A stretch of 64,000 nucleotides of DNA from Enhygromyxa salina. GTDB lineage: Bacteria > Myxococcota_A > Polyangia > Nannocystales > Nannocystaceae. This document shows, piece by piece, positions 37,671 to 48,259 of this stretch. Position numbers and translations under genes: made by a program. The stretch spans positions 62,001 through 126,000 of the forward strand of contig NZ_PVNL01000004.1 in NCBI RefSeq assembly GCF_002994635.1. The letters are read 5' to 3'. Position 1 is the stretch's first letter, and the number at the start of each line of letters is the position of its first letter. The notes under the pieces were generated by a model. That model had not been told where the DNA came from. It saw only the letters and a program-made list of their open reading frames with translations, and made no database searches.

Positions 37671-39074
37671 TCAGGCCGCCGTCAGGCGGACCTTGGCGCA
37701 CTGCTCGTCCCAGCTGCTGCCGTGGGTATACGGCTGCGGCTCGAGCCCGAGGGCCTCGCCATGCTGGGCGACGAACGCGGCGATCTCCGGCTCGTAGCTG
37801 TCGACCGGATACGTCGAGGTGTAGCGGTTGAGCATGCCCTGAATGCTCAGCGCGACCACGAGCTCGATGATCTCGGACGGGCTGAAGAAGCTGGTGAGTC
37901 CGGCGATCTCCCGGCGGCCCACGCCCGCGGGCGAGATCGCGGCCGCGTGGGCGAAGGCGAACGCCGCCGCGTCGCGGCCCTCGTCGTCGCTGGGAGTGAG
38001 CGCGCTGGCCAGCCGCTTCGCCGTCGCGCCCGCGCGCACGGCCAGGTACGCGAAGTGAGCGGCGAGCAGCGGGTTGCGGCTCTTGTTCGCGGCCACGAAG
38101 CACACCGCGTGCTTGAGCCACACCGACACCGAGCCGGCGTCCGACTGCAGCCGCTCGACCAGGCAGTGGGTGAACACCCGCTGGGTCGACACCCGCTCGA
38201 TGCGCTCGACGTAGCCGGGCACGAACCCGAGCGAGCTACGCAGCTGCTCGTAGATCCGCACCGGCCGCCCAGCGATGCCCGCCAGCGCGCCGCGGTCGTA
38301 CGCGATGATCCCCGCCATCGTCCGCGCGAGCGCGAGCGGGCCGAGCGTCTCGCCGTCGTCGGTGTCCTTGTCGGCCTCGTGGATGTCGCGGTCGAACGCC
38401 TCGTCGTAATTCTGCCCCGGCTGCCAGTCGCTGGGTGTGAGGTACTGGTTGGCCAGCTCGAGGATCCGCCACTCGAGCACCATGCCCAGCGAGTCCATCG
38501 CGCAATTGAGGAAGCCCATCAGCGTGGCCGCGAGCACGATCGCCTCTTCGTGGGTCTCGCTGTAGTGGCGGGCGAGGTCGAGTCGGTGCTCGAGGGTGAC
38601 CTCGCTGGGGATCCGGGCGACCGCCGTCGCATAGTTGATCGCCGCGATGTCGGCGGCGCCGAACAGGTCGCACGACTCGGCGTCCAGCGCCCGCTTGTTG
38701 CGCTCGAGTGAGCCGCCCGGCCCGCGAAACACCGTACCAACCCCCGCTGCGTGGGCCGAGCAGTACGAGCAGCCGTACGATCGGCTGGCGATGTAGAGCA
38801 CCAGGCTGCGCAGCTCCGGTGGGATCCCGCGGCCCAGATCGCAGCGCGGAATGTCCAGCAAGCTCGGTACCAACACGCTGTAGGTGGTGAACGCGGGCGG
38901 CCAGATCTCGAAGTAGCTCATCGCGTGGGGCACCACCCCGAGGATCTGCCGGACCATCATCATGACCGGTCGGTAGCGCTCGACCAGCTCGGCCCGGCTG
39001 ACCGCATGGGGGCGCAGGGCAAACTCGAGCGTCGGCTTGGCCGCGCTCAGTGGCGTCTCGACTTTGGGTCCCAC
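37671..39074 (-). CDS. AhpD-like (carboxymuconolactone decarboxylase) duplicated protein
   Basis: A 467-residue cytoplasmic helical protein. The first half has an AhpD-type site: IASRSYGCSYCSAHA (CxxC followed by a His), typical of peroxidase/oxidoreductase helpers. The second half repeats the fold (ANKSRNPLLAAHFAYLAVR) but lacks both Cys residues, so only one half is likely redox-active. It is longer than normal AhpD (about 175). GTG start at 39074, 15 bases downstream of the pseudouridine synthase stop on the same strand, so the two may be co-transcribed. Confidence 0.78.
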   Translation of the reverse strand: MGPKVETPLSAAKPTLEFALRPHAVSRAELVERYRPVMMMVRQILGVVPHAMSYFEIWPPAFTTYSVLVPSLLDIPRCDLGRGIPPELRSLVLYIASRSYGCSYCSAHAAGVGTVFRGPGGSLERNKRALDAESCDLFGAADIAAINYATAVARIPSEVTLEHRLDLARHYSETHEEAIVLAATLMGFLNCAMDSLGMVLEWRILELANQYLTPSDWQPGQNYDEAFDRDIHEADKDTDDGETLGPLALARTMAGIIAYDRGALAGIAGRPVRIYEQLRSSLGFVPGYVERIERVSTQRVFTHCLVERLQSDAGSVSVWLKHAVCFVAANKSRNPLLAAHFAYLAVRAGATAKRLASALTPSDDEGRDAAAFAFAHAAAISPAGVGRREIAGLTSFFSPSEIIELVVALSIQGMLNRYTSTYPVDSYEPEIAAFVAQHGEALGLEPQPYTHGSSWDEQCAKVRLTAA

Positions 39075-39089
39075 TGCGCGGTTGTCATA

Positions 39090-39839
39090 TCACGGTCGCT
39101 GGGAGGGCAGCGAGGGCAGCTCGATCCACGCGCCTGGCTCGAGCTCCTCGGGCAGCTGCAGGCCCGCGTGAGCGACCCGAACCAGGCGCAGCACGTGGCT
39201 GTCGAGCGCGGCGAAGATTCGCTTGACCTCGTGGTAGGCCCCGTCGAGGAGCGTGATCCGAGCGAGCGACTCCGTGCCGGGCGGCGGCTGCAGGGCTGGG
39301 TGAAGGTCGAGCTCGGGCAGCGGGGCGAGCTCGGTGATGCGCGGGCGCGAGCCATCGAGCAAGGCCAGCGTGGGGGTACCGTCCGGCCCGAGCGGCGGCG
39401 GGGTCCAGCCCCGGGCGAGCGCGACCTGGTACGTACGCGGCACCCTCCGGTTGGGGTGGGTCAGCGCGTGGACCAGCGGGGTCTCGGTCGTCCACAGCAG
39501 CAGGCCGGCCGCGTCGAGGTCCAGCCGACCGACCGCGCGCAGCTCCGCGTGCATCGGCGCGCCGTCGAGCAGGCCCCAGGCGGTCGGGTGGCGATCGTCG
39601 TTGCGTGAAGTCACGACCCCGATCGGCTTGTGCTGCATCAGGTGGACGTGCTCCCGCAGGCGCAGCGCGACCCCGGACACGCTGACCTCAAACGGCAGCG
39701 AAGCGGTCGCAATCGCCACCCGGCCGTCTCGCAGCCGCGCGCCGGTCGGGTCGGCCACGGCCCCGGAGCGCAGCAGTCGGGTGACCTCGCGGCGAGACTG
39801 ACCGAGGTTGCGGGCGAGGAGTTGATCGAGCCGGGGCAC
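39090..39839 (-). CDS. RsuA/RluB-type pseudouridine synthase
   Basis: A 249-residue rRNA pseudouridine synthase. An N-terminal S4-like RNA-binding segment (RLDQLLARNLGQSRREVTRLLRSG) is followed by the catalytic domain with GRLDLDAAGLLL, in which the Asp is the catalytic residue, and the C-terminal YHEVKRIFAALDSHVLRLVRV. Small-subunit RsuA-like proteins act on 16S rRNA; RluB/E/F act on 23S. The exact target is not certain. GTG start at 39839, 19 bases from the divergent sigma factor start. Confidence 0.9.
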   Translation of the reverse strand: MPRLDQLLARNLGQSRREVTRLLRSGAVADPTGARLRDGRVAIATASLPFEVSVSGVALRLREHVHLMQHKPIGVVTSRNDDRHPTAWGLLDGAPMHAELRAVGRLDLDAAGLLLWTTETPLVHALTHPNRRVPRTYQVALARGWTPPPLGPDGTPTLALLDGSRPRITELAPLPELDLHPALQPPPGTESLARITLLDGAYHEVKRIFAALDSHVLRLVRVAHAGLQLPEELEPGAWIELPSLPSQRP

Positions 39840-39858
39840 GCCCGGCCAATAGTAGGGT

Positions 39859-40479
39859 ATGGTGCGCGGCGTGGGTCGCCCGGAGCCCCTGGCCGAAGAG
39901 CGCGCGATTGTCGAACGCGCGATGCAGGGCGACCAGCATGCGTTCGAGCGGATCTATCGGCACTACGCGCCGATCTTGTTCAGCTACATCCTGGTCCCGA
40001 TGCTCGGCGACAAGGACGACGCCCACGACTGTGTGCGCGAGACCTTCATCTCGGCCAACCGGGCGCTGCCGCGCTACGAGTGGCGGGGCACCAGCATCTG
40101 GCCGTGGCTCAAGGTCCTGGCCAAGAACAAGGCCCGGGATCTGCTGCGCGCGTCGGGCCGGCGTCAGCGCCTGCGCGGATCGTTCTCGCACCACCTCGAC
40201 GTGTTCGGCGATCGCGAACCCGAGACCCCGATCGAAGAGGCCGTCCAGCACCAGGCCCTGCGCAAGCGGATCGACACGATCCTCGAGCTGATCAACCCCC
40301 GCTACGCCCGGGTCCTGCGCCTGCGGCTGCTGGAGGATCGCAGCCGCGAAGACTGCGCCGAGCTGCTCGAGGTCAAGATCGGGACCCTCGACGTGCTCCT
40401 GTTCCGGGCCGTTCGCGCGTTTCGAAAGGCGTGCGAGCAGGAGGGCGTCGAGTTCGACCTGGCCGAGGTGAGCGTGTGA
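39859..40479 (+). CDS. ECF-type RNA polymerase sigma factor
   Basis: A 206-residue sigma-70 family member of the ECF class, with region 2 (QHAFERIYRHYAPILFSY, LGDKDDAHDCVRETFI, WPWLKVLAKNKARDLLR) and region 4 (ILELINPRYARVLRLRLLEDRSREDCAELLEV). It heads a cluster with a single-pass membrane protein that may act as its anti-sigma. Only 19 bases separate it from the divergent pseudouridine synthase start, so the promoter must overlap that gene or the leader is very short. A gap of 200 bases follows before the next gene. Confidence 0.9.
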   Translation: MVRGVGRPEPLAEERAIVERAMQGDQHAFERIYRHYAPILFSYILVPMLGDKDDAHDCVRETFISANRALPRYEWRGTSIWPWLKVLAKNKARDLLRASGRRQRLRGSFSHHLDVFGDREPETPIEEAVQHQALRKRIDTILELINPRYARVLRLRLLEDRSREDCAELLEVKIGTLDVLLFRAVRAFRKACEQEGVEFDLAEVSV

Positions 40480-40678
40480 GCAGCCCGCGGCCAGCTTTGA
40501 CCTCGGTTCGAGTGCCGCGACGTCGCCGATCGGCGGGCGCCAACCCCCAACCACTCGTATTGTCAGCTCGACGTAAGCCCAATTTCCAAGCAGGCGTTAC
40601 CCGCCGCGGAAGCCGAAGGCTCCCTACGGGCCAGCCCGCTTCGCCTTACACGCGCCACCCCACGCGAGGGTGTTCATG
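40480..40678. other. Intergenic stretch inside the sigma operon
   Basis: About 200 bases with no gene. It could hold an internal promoter recognised by the upstream sigma factor: a ttTGACC-type box (40497-40503) and other AT-rich steps are present, but no -10 is convincing. The ribosome-site-like GAGGG (40666-40670) belongs to the next gene. Confidence 0.35.
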
Positions 40679-41329
40679 ATGACCAAACCAGACCCCAGCA
40701 ATGTCCTCGATCCCGAGTGGGAACAGGCCCTGCGACGTGGGCAAGAGGCCGAGGGGGAAGCCGGCAGCGTCGATGCCGAGCTCGCCTTCGTCCACCTGCT
40801 CCGCCACACCCGCGAGCCCGAGGCGATCTCCGCTGAACAACTCGACGCGATCTGGTCCGACATCCAGGCCGAGGTCGCGCCCGCCACTGAACCTTGGTGG
40901 CGCAAGGCTTGGGTCTGGTGGACAGCGCCCGCGCTCGCCGCCGCGGCGGTGTTGTTTGTCGTCGTCGTCGACCCCGCGTCAGCGCCAGACAGCGTCGCGC
41001 TGCAGGATGCCGCCGCTCCCGACGACGCCGAGCGCAAAGCCGAGCAGCCGGCCGCCGCGGCGCCGGCCGAGGGCTTCGCTGATCAGTCCGAGGCCGAGCT
41101 CGCCGAGTCGGCCGCGCCCGCGAAGTCCCGCGCTGCCAAGGCCGACGCCGTGACCGGCGGGGGCCGGGGCGCCGGCGAGATCGCATCCCGCGACGGCCAG
41201 CCGGGCGCGTTCGAAACTAGCTTCGCTCGGCTCGCTCCGCACGGTCGCGCGACGATCGGCGTGAGCGTCGATCAGAGCCGCGACGAGCTGCGGTCACGAC
41301 TTCTGGCCAAGTCCAGGGGAGGTGGATGA
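40679..41329 (+). CDS. Putative anti-sigma factor, single-pass membrane protein
   Basis: A protein of about 216 residues. The cytoplasmic N-terminal part is acidic and helical (about 1-70), then [20 protein letters not shown] forms one transmembrane helix (about 80-97). The outer part is Ala/Glu/Asp-rich low complexity. No zinc-binding HxxxCxxC is present, so it is not a canonical ZAS anti-sigma. Position (second gene after an ECF sigma factor) and topology suggest anti-sigma function; this is inference. ATG 40676 and GTG 40670 are alternative starts. Confidence 0.7.
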   Translation: MTKPDPSNVLDPEWEQALRRGQEAEGEAGSVDAELAFVHLLRHTREPEAISAEQLDAIWSDIQAEVAPATEPWWRKAWVWWTAPALAAAAVLFVVVVDPASAPDSVALQDAAAPDDAERKAEQPAAAAPAEGFADQSEAELAESAAPAKSRAAKADAVTGGGRGAGEIASRDGQPGAFETSFARLAPHGRATIGVSVDQSRDELRSRLLAKSRGGG

Positions 41330-41895
41330 TGACGACAGCAAGGGCACCTTCGACCCCTTCGCACGCGCTCGGGCAGCTGCTCACTGGCGCGATCCTGGGC
41401 GCACTGTTGACAGTTGGTGGGTTCGCGCTCGCCGGCAAGCTCAAGCCGCCCGGTGAGCCCGACGCCCTCGTCGCGCTCGCCCAGACCGTCGACACGACCG
41501 ACAAACAGGTCGACGTCATGCTGGCGCGGGGCGACATCGCTGGCGCGATCAGTGCGCTCGAGCAGCTGCGCGCGATCAAGTGGCCCGGTCGCGATCGCGG
41601 CGGTGATGCCTGCGTCCAGCTGCGCCACGACGCGTTCGGCAGGCTGCTGCGGCTGCGCCTCGACAACCCCCAGGTCGACGCCAAGACCCCGCAGCAGCTG
41701 CTGGACCTGGCCGAGCAGGGCCTGGGCCGCGAGTGGGAGTTGCTCGACCCCAACCCCTTCACCGCGCACCTGTTGTCGCTGCGCGGCGAGGTCCTCGAGC
41801 AGCTCGGTCGCGACGATGACGCGCTGTTGATCTACCAGCAGGCGCTCGACATGAACCGCGATCTGCTCGACGAGGTCATGGAGGGCAGCCGGTGA
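41326..41895 (+). CDS. Single-pass membrane protein in the sigma operon
   Basis: A 189-residue protein with one N-terminal transmembrane helix ([22 protein letters not shown]) and a helical periplasmic part: [36 protein letters not shown]. The last repeat has a TPR-like look. It overlaps the upstream stop by ATGA and is itself overlapped by the next gene, so it is translated in a coupled chain. Unrecognised family; possibly a scaffold for the Cys-rich lipoproteins downstream. Confidence 0.75.
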   Translation: MMTTARAPSTPSHALGQLLTGAILGALLTVGGFALAGKLKPPGEPDALVALAQTVDTTDKQVDVMLARGDIAGAISALEQLRAIKWPGRDRGGDACVQLRHDAFGRLLRLRLDNPQVDAKTPQQLLDLAEQGLGREWELLDPNPFTAHLLSLRGEVLEQLGRDDDALLIYQQALDMNRDLLDEVMEGSR

Positions 41896-42653
41896 GGGGA
41901 CGCCTGCACTGGGTCCTGCACTGGGTCCTGCACTGGGTCACGCTCGCATGCGCGGCTGCGACCACGCTCGGCTGCGCGGCGCAGCACGAGGAGAGCATGC
42001 CCAGCGAGGCCGATGCCCTGGCCGAGGCCGAGGCCATGCCCGACGCCGCGTCCGCGAGCCCAGCGACCGAGCCCGCCGCCGACGGCGAGCGGGGTCTCGA
42101 TCAGATGCAGCGCGAGCTCGCGGCCAACGAGGCCAAGCTGCGCGCGCTCGGGGTCGCCCTTCCTTCGCCAGGTGACGGGTCGGCGGCAGACGACGCCGAC
42201 CTCGAGGACGAGGCCGCGCCCGAGCGCCCCAGCGGGACCAAGCCCGACCACAAGCCGTCCACCAGCGGCGACTTCGCGCCGCCACCGCCCGGCGGAACAC
42301 CGTCGCCTGGCCCCGCGCCGCGCGACGGGAATGAGCGCAGCAAAGACAAGACCGACAAGCGCAAGGGGTCCGAGCGCGAGAAGCAAGCCAAGACGATCCA
42401 GCCCCACGCGGCGCCCAAAATGGAAGAGGCCAAGGCCGCGCCGCTGTCCCCGACCGGCGGATCGCCACAGCAGGACGCGGCCGGTCGCTGCGCGATGATC
42501 TGCGACCTCAGCCAGATCACCTGCGAGCTCAACGCTCAGATCTGCGAGCTCGCGGATCGCCACGGCGGCGATGAAGACTACCGATCCGCGTGCGATCGCG
42601 CGGCCGAAGACTGCGAAGTCGCTCAGGAGGCATGCAATGCGTGTGTTGGTTGA
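41892..42653 (+). CDS. Cys-rich lipoprotein A of the sigma operon
   Basis: A 253-residue lipoprotein. The signal peptide is odd: it contains LHWV repeated three times (a 12-bp tandem repeat) before ACAAATTLGC, the lipobox. A long charged, Pro-rich low-complexity middle ends in a compact Cys-module: CAMICDLSQITCELNAQICELADRH, then CDRAAEDCEVAQEACNAC. Paralogous to the next gene's C-terminus. GTG start overlaps the upstream stop (GTGA). The family was not recognised; the Cys-module looks like a small disulfide-bonded helical hairpin. Confidence 0.75.
   Translation: MRGRLHWVLHWVLHWVTLACAAATTLGCAAQHEESMPSEADALAEAEAMPDAASASPATEPAADGERGLDQMQRELAANEAKLRALGVALPSPGDGSAADDADLEDEAAPERPSGTKPDHKPSTSGDFAPPPPGGTPSPGPAPRDGNERSKDKTDKRKGSEREKQAKTIQPHAAPKMEEAKAAPLSPTGGSPQQDAAGRCAMICDLSQITCELNAQICELADRHGGDEDYRSACDRAAEDCEVAQEACNACVG
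41904..41939 (+). repeat. Three perfect 12-bp tandem repeats in a signal-peptide coding region
   Basis: ctgcactgggtc occurs three times in a row and encodes LHWV units. It changes the length of the hydrophobic core of the signal peptide. Such arrays can change copy number without loss of frame. Confidence 0.9.
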
Positions 42654-43197
42654 TCCACGTGGGCCGCTCGGATCCCTTGGAACAGGGCTCGCAGGTATCG
42701 CGCTGCTCGGCGCGCTGGGCATGCTCGCGCCCGGGTGCAGCAAGAAAGCTGGCAGCCGGGACGCGACCGCCCCCGACGCTCTGCCCGAAGCCGGCGACCG
42801 GGCTCGCGCGGATGGTGATCCCCTCGCCGAGCTCGACGCCCTCGAGGGCCGCATGCGCGCGCTCGGCCTGGCGCCCGCGCTCGGCAACCAGGCGACAGCC
42901 AGCCCCAGCGGCGCGGGTGGGTCCGCGGGTGGCGACGCGTCAGCTGACGCGACGATCGGCGCCGGGGAACAGGCACCCGCGCCCGCCGAGGCCGACGACC
43001 AACCGTCCGCCGTCGAGGAGACCGGCTCGCGCTGCGGTGATCTGTGTGACCTCAGCGAGTCGATCTGCATGCTCGAGGTCCGGATCTGCTCGCTGTCGGA
43101 CTCGCACGCCGACGACCCGGTCTACGCCGACGCCTGCGAGCGCGCCGTCGACGACTGTCACACGGCCGGTCGAGCCTGCGACGCCTGCGACGCGTGA
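42637..43197 (+). CDS. Cys-rich lipoprotein B of the sigma operon
   Basis: A 186-residue lipoprotein with lipobox MLAPGC, a low-complexity Ala/Gly linker and a C-terminal Cys-module (CGDLCDLSESICMLEVRICSLSD, CERAVDDCHTAGRACDAC) that is a clear paralogue of the preceding protein. ATG 42637 lies within the upstream gene (overlap 17 bases) and has AGGAGG at 42625-42630, six bases before it, so the start is well supported. Probably surface- or periplasm-facing partner of lipoprotein A. Confidence 0.8.
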   Translation: MRVLVDPRGPLGSLGTGLAGIALLGALGMLAPGCSKKAGSRDATAPDALPEAGDRARADGDPLAELDALEGRMRALGLAPALGNQATASPSGAGGSAGGDASADATIGAGEQAPAPAEADDQPSAVEETGSRCGDLCDLSESICMLEVRICSLSDSHADDPVYADACERAVDDCHTAGRACDACDA

Positions 43198-43229
43198 GCG
43201 GGTCGTTTTCTCGTCCGCGTTTCCAACCT

Positions 43230-43925
43230 ATGCTGGGGCCGATGCTGCCCGCAGCCGTATTGCTCGACATGGACGGGACCCTGATCGACAGCGAGTCGGT
43301 CTACGCCGAGGCGATCGCCCGCTACATGGCCTCGCGTGGGGTCGAGCTCGACGAGCGTGAGCGCAGCTTCGTGATCGGCCACGCCTGGCAAGACATCTAT
43401 GTCGAGCTGCGGGTGGCCGAGCGCGTCGGCGTTGACCTCGTGGCCATGCAGACCGGGTCGATCAACATGCGTGATCAGATGCGGGCCGAGGGCATCGAGC
43501 TCACCGTGCTCGACGGCGCGCGCGAGCTGGTCGCGATCCTCGCCGAGCTCGAGATCCCGACCGCGGTGGTCTCGGGCTCGTGTCGGGCCGAGCTCGGCGA
43601 AGCGATCGAGCTGCTGGGCATTGGGCCGAGCCTGCGCATGTACCTGGGCGCCGAGGACTACACCCGCGGCAAGCCGGCGCCCGATGGCTACCTCGCGGCC
43701 GCCAAGCAGCTCGAGGTCGCGCCCGCGCGCTGCCTGGTGTTCGAAGACAGCAGCGCCGGGATCGGGTCGGGGCTGGCGGCCGGCATGCGCGTGGTCGCAA
43801 CCGCGGCGGCCAACCGCCCGGTCGGCGACCCGGGTCACCAAGATCAACGCGGCGCCCACCGGATCGTCCAGGATCTGACCGGCATCGACGCAGACTTCTT
43901 GCGGGCGGTCATGCTGCGTTCATGA
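43230..43925 (+). CDS. HAD-superfamily hydrolase (beta-phosphoglucomutase/phosphatase type)
   Basis: A 231-residue HAD hydrolase: motif I VLLDMDGTLIDSE (nucleophile and general-base Asp), a helical cap, motif II VVSGS, motif III Lys in RGKPAPDGYL, motif IV FEDSSAGIGSGLAAG. It resembles the DhaP/phosphoglycolate or sugar-phosphatase branch. Start is uncertain: GTG 43194 would overlap the upstream stop as in the rest of the operon, but ATG 43230 or 43242 is closer to motif I. The next gene starts with ATG overlapping its stop. Confidence 0.85.
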   Translation: MLGPMLPAAVLLDMDGTLIDSESVYAEAIARYMASRGVELDERERSFVIGHAWQDIYVELRVAERVGVDLVAMQTGSINMRDQMRAEGIELTVLDGARELVAILAELEIPTAVVSGSCRAELGEAIELLGIGPSLRMYLGAEDYTRGKPAPDGYLAAAKQLEVAPARCLVFEDSSAGIGSGLAAGMRVVATAAANRPVGDPGHQDQRGAHRIVQDLTGIDADFLRAVMLRS

Positions 43926-45184
43926 CCGGCGAGCCCACAGCCGGGACCACTGGAGCCGCGCACGGCGAGTCCAACGGATCGGAGCTCAGGCCCAAGCTGG
44001 TGCTGCTCCCCGATCCCGAGGCGCGCGCCCGCCTGGCCGCGCCGCTGCTGGGGATCCCGCTCGCGCAGCGCACGACATCCGCCGCCCGCGAGGCAGGGTT
44101 CTCCGAGGTCGTCGCGGCGCCGGGCCTGGCGATCGCGCCAGCGGGCGCGCGTGAGGTCGCGATCGGCGAGGAGCTCTCGGGGCCTGCGCTGGTCGTGTTC
44201 GAGGGGACCTTCGTCGATCCCAAGCTGCTGCGGCTGATGGTCGAGCACCCGCTCGAGCCCGACGAGCGGTTCAGCCTCTACGACGGCGTCGCCCGGCCGG
44301 CCGGCTTCTTCGCCGGCGAACTCGGCGCGATGCCGGCGATCATGCCCGTGTCCGAGGAGCTCGACTGGCCCGAGAGCCTGGGGCCCGACGACATCGCTCG
44401 CGTCGTCTACCCGGAGGACGTCGAGCGCGCCGAGTGGCTGGTGCTGCGGACCGAGGCGCGCCGGTCTCGAACCAGCGGCTGGCGCGGAACCGAGACCGAG
44501 CACGTGCACCGCAGCCTCGCGGGGGAGTCGCGCTGGCACCGAGAGATCAGCGTGTGGACCCTGCGCTGGCTGGCCCGCTCGAACCTGGCCGTCGCCCAGC
44601 TCGAGCTACTTGCACTGGGTGTCGCGCTGGCCTCGGGGCCGGTCGCGCTGGTCAACAGCTGGGCGAGCTTGGTGCTGGCTGGATTGCTGTTGCTACTCGG
44701 TGTCCACGTCTCGCGACTGCTCGCGCCGCTTCGCTTCTTGCGAGACGAAGCCATGAATCCGCGCGACGAATTTGGCCGCCCGGAGATCTGGGTGCCCGGT
44801 GACACGCTGGCTGGCGCGACCCGACCGCTGGCGCACGCGACCTTGTCGGTGTGTCTGACCTATGTCCTGGTCGCCGAGACCGATCGCTCGAATGTCGCGG
44901 CGCTGGTGCTGCTCGCGGTCGGTGGGGTCTCGGCGCTGTTGTCCCTCGCCCACGCGCGCGCGCGGCTGCGCGGAGACGACGCGAGGATCCTCGAGCTCCC
45001 CCGATCGGCGGCGCTCATCAAGCGTCTCGGTGTGACGATGCCCTCGTGGCTGCAGGGCGCTCCCTTGCTCGAGATGGCGACGGCGGTCGGCGCTCTGACA
45101 GGCGAGCCGGGCGTGCCGTGGACGGTGCTCGCTGGGTCGGCAGTCGCTCGTCTCTGGCGGTGGTTCACGAGCCCGGTGCCCTAA
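43922..45184 (+). CDS. Membrane protein with degenerate nucleotidyltransferase-like N-terminus
   Basis: A 420-residue protein. The N-terminal ~190 residues look like a sugar-nucleotidyltransferase (LVLLPDPEARARLAAPLLGIPLAQR, LVVFEGTFVDPKLLRLMVEHP) and the layout up to RWLARSNLAVAQLELLALGV recalls bifunctional inositol-phosphate cytidylyltransferase/CDP-alcohol transferases. However, the catalytic CDP-alcohol motif (D-G-x2-A-R...D) is not seen; the second half has about six membrane helices. So it is either a degenerate relative or a different membrane enzyme. ATGA overlap with the HAD gene suggests a paired pathway. Confidence in function is low. Confidence 0.6.
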   Translation: MTGEPTAGTTGAAHGESNGSELRPKLVLLPDPEARARLAAPLLGIPLAQRTTSAAREAGFSEVVAAPGLAIAPAGAREVAIGEELSGPALVVFEGTFVDPKLLRLMVEHPLEPDERFSLYDGVARPAGFFAGELGAMPAIMPVSEELDWPESLGPDDIARVVYPEDVERAEWLVLRTEARRSRTSGWRGTETEHVHRSLAGESRWHREISVWTLRWLARSNLAVAQLELLALGVALASGPVALVNSWASLVLAGLLLLLGVHVSRLLAPLRFLRDEAMNPRDEFGRPEIWVPGDTLAGATRPLAHATLSVCLTYVLVAETDRSNVAALVLLAVGGVSALLSLAHARARLRGDDARILELPRSAALIKRLGVTMPSWLQGAPLLEMATAVGALTGEPGVPWTVLAGSAVARLWRWFTSPVP

Positions 45185-45270
45185 AGCTCGCGGGTCGCGC
45201 CATCCCTCGGGGTTGCCAAGAAACCGCCGATAGTGTCCAAAAATCGGCCGTTCTCGGGCCCGGGCGTTGT

Positions 45271-45299
45271 TTGACCACCCCTGGCGCCGGTGCTAGCGT
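45271..45299 (+). promoter_or_regulatory. Possible sigma-70 promoter of lon
   Basis: TTGACC (45271-45276) and TAGCGT (45294-45299) are 17 bases apart, upstream of lon. The -35 fits well; the -10 is weak and preceded by TGC. No heat-shock type sequence was recognised. Confidence 0.4.
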
Positions 45300-45352
45300 T
45301 TGCTCGGCCTAGGCCCCCGGGATGCAAGATCACGCGCGGCCACTGCTGAGCC

Positions 45353-47833
<2,481 letters not shown>

Positions 47834-47839
47834 CCTTTA

Positions 47840-48259
47840 CCCCCACATAGGTCTTCGCACTTCGCAGGTCACTCGCTTCGCTCGCTCCCGGCGGGCTGGC
47901 TGTGTGCGGGCGTATGATTGGCCCCCTGGAAGGGGGCTCTCGTCTGGGCGTTTGCCCGCCACCGGATGGCGCTCCATCGACGTGTCGAGGTTTGATGGGG
48001 GGCGGGAGAGTCGTTGACGGGGCCAGCTCATTCGTTCGGGCACGGGGGAAGCGACTGTAGACAGTCGTTCGAGTTGCAGCTGCTCGCGCTCCACGAAGCC
48101 AACTGCAGGCATCTGCGGTCGAGCCAGCCCATGCTCACAGCACGAATGAGCCCCCTTCCAGGGGGCCACACATGCGGCTGCGAACAAACAGCTCCGAGGA
48201 GCGAAGCGACCAGACGCGTCAGCGGCTGCAGTCGGCGAGGTCTAAAGTCTATGTGGGGG
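47840..48259. repeat. 420-bp palindromic element between lon and the YkgJ-type gene
   Basis: The region between two convergent genes is bounded by perfect 11-bp inverted ends (cccccacatag, 47840-47850; ctatgtggggg, 48249-48259). About 80-90 bases inside each end lies a perfect 20-bp inverted repeat, ggccccctggaagggggctc at 47920-47939 and its complement at 48148-48167; the flanks between (cttcgctcg versus tcgcttcgctc) also match imperfectly. Each 20-mer is itself a hairpin. No transposase is encoded. It may be a non-autonomous element or a bidirectional terminator. The right end contains the TAG stop of the YkgJ-type gene. Confidence 0.6.
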
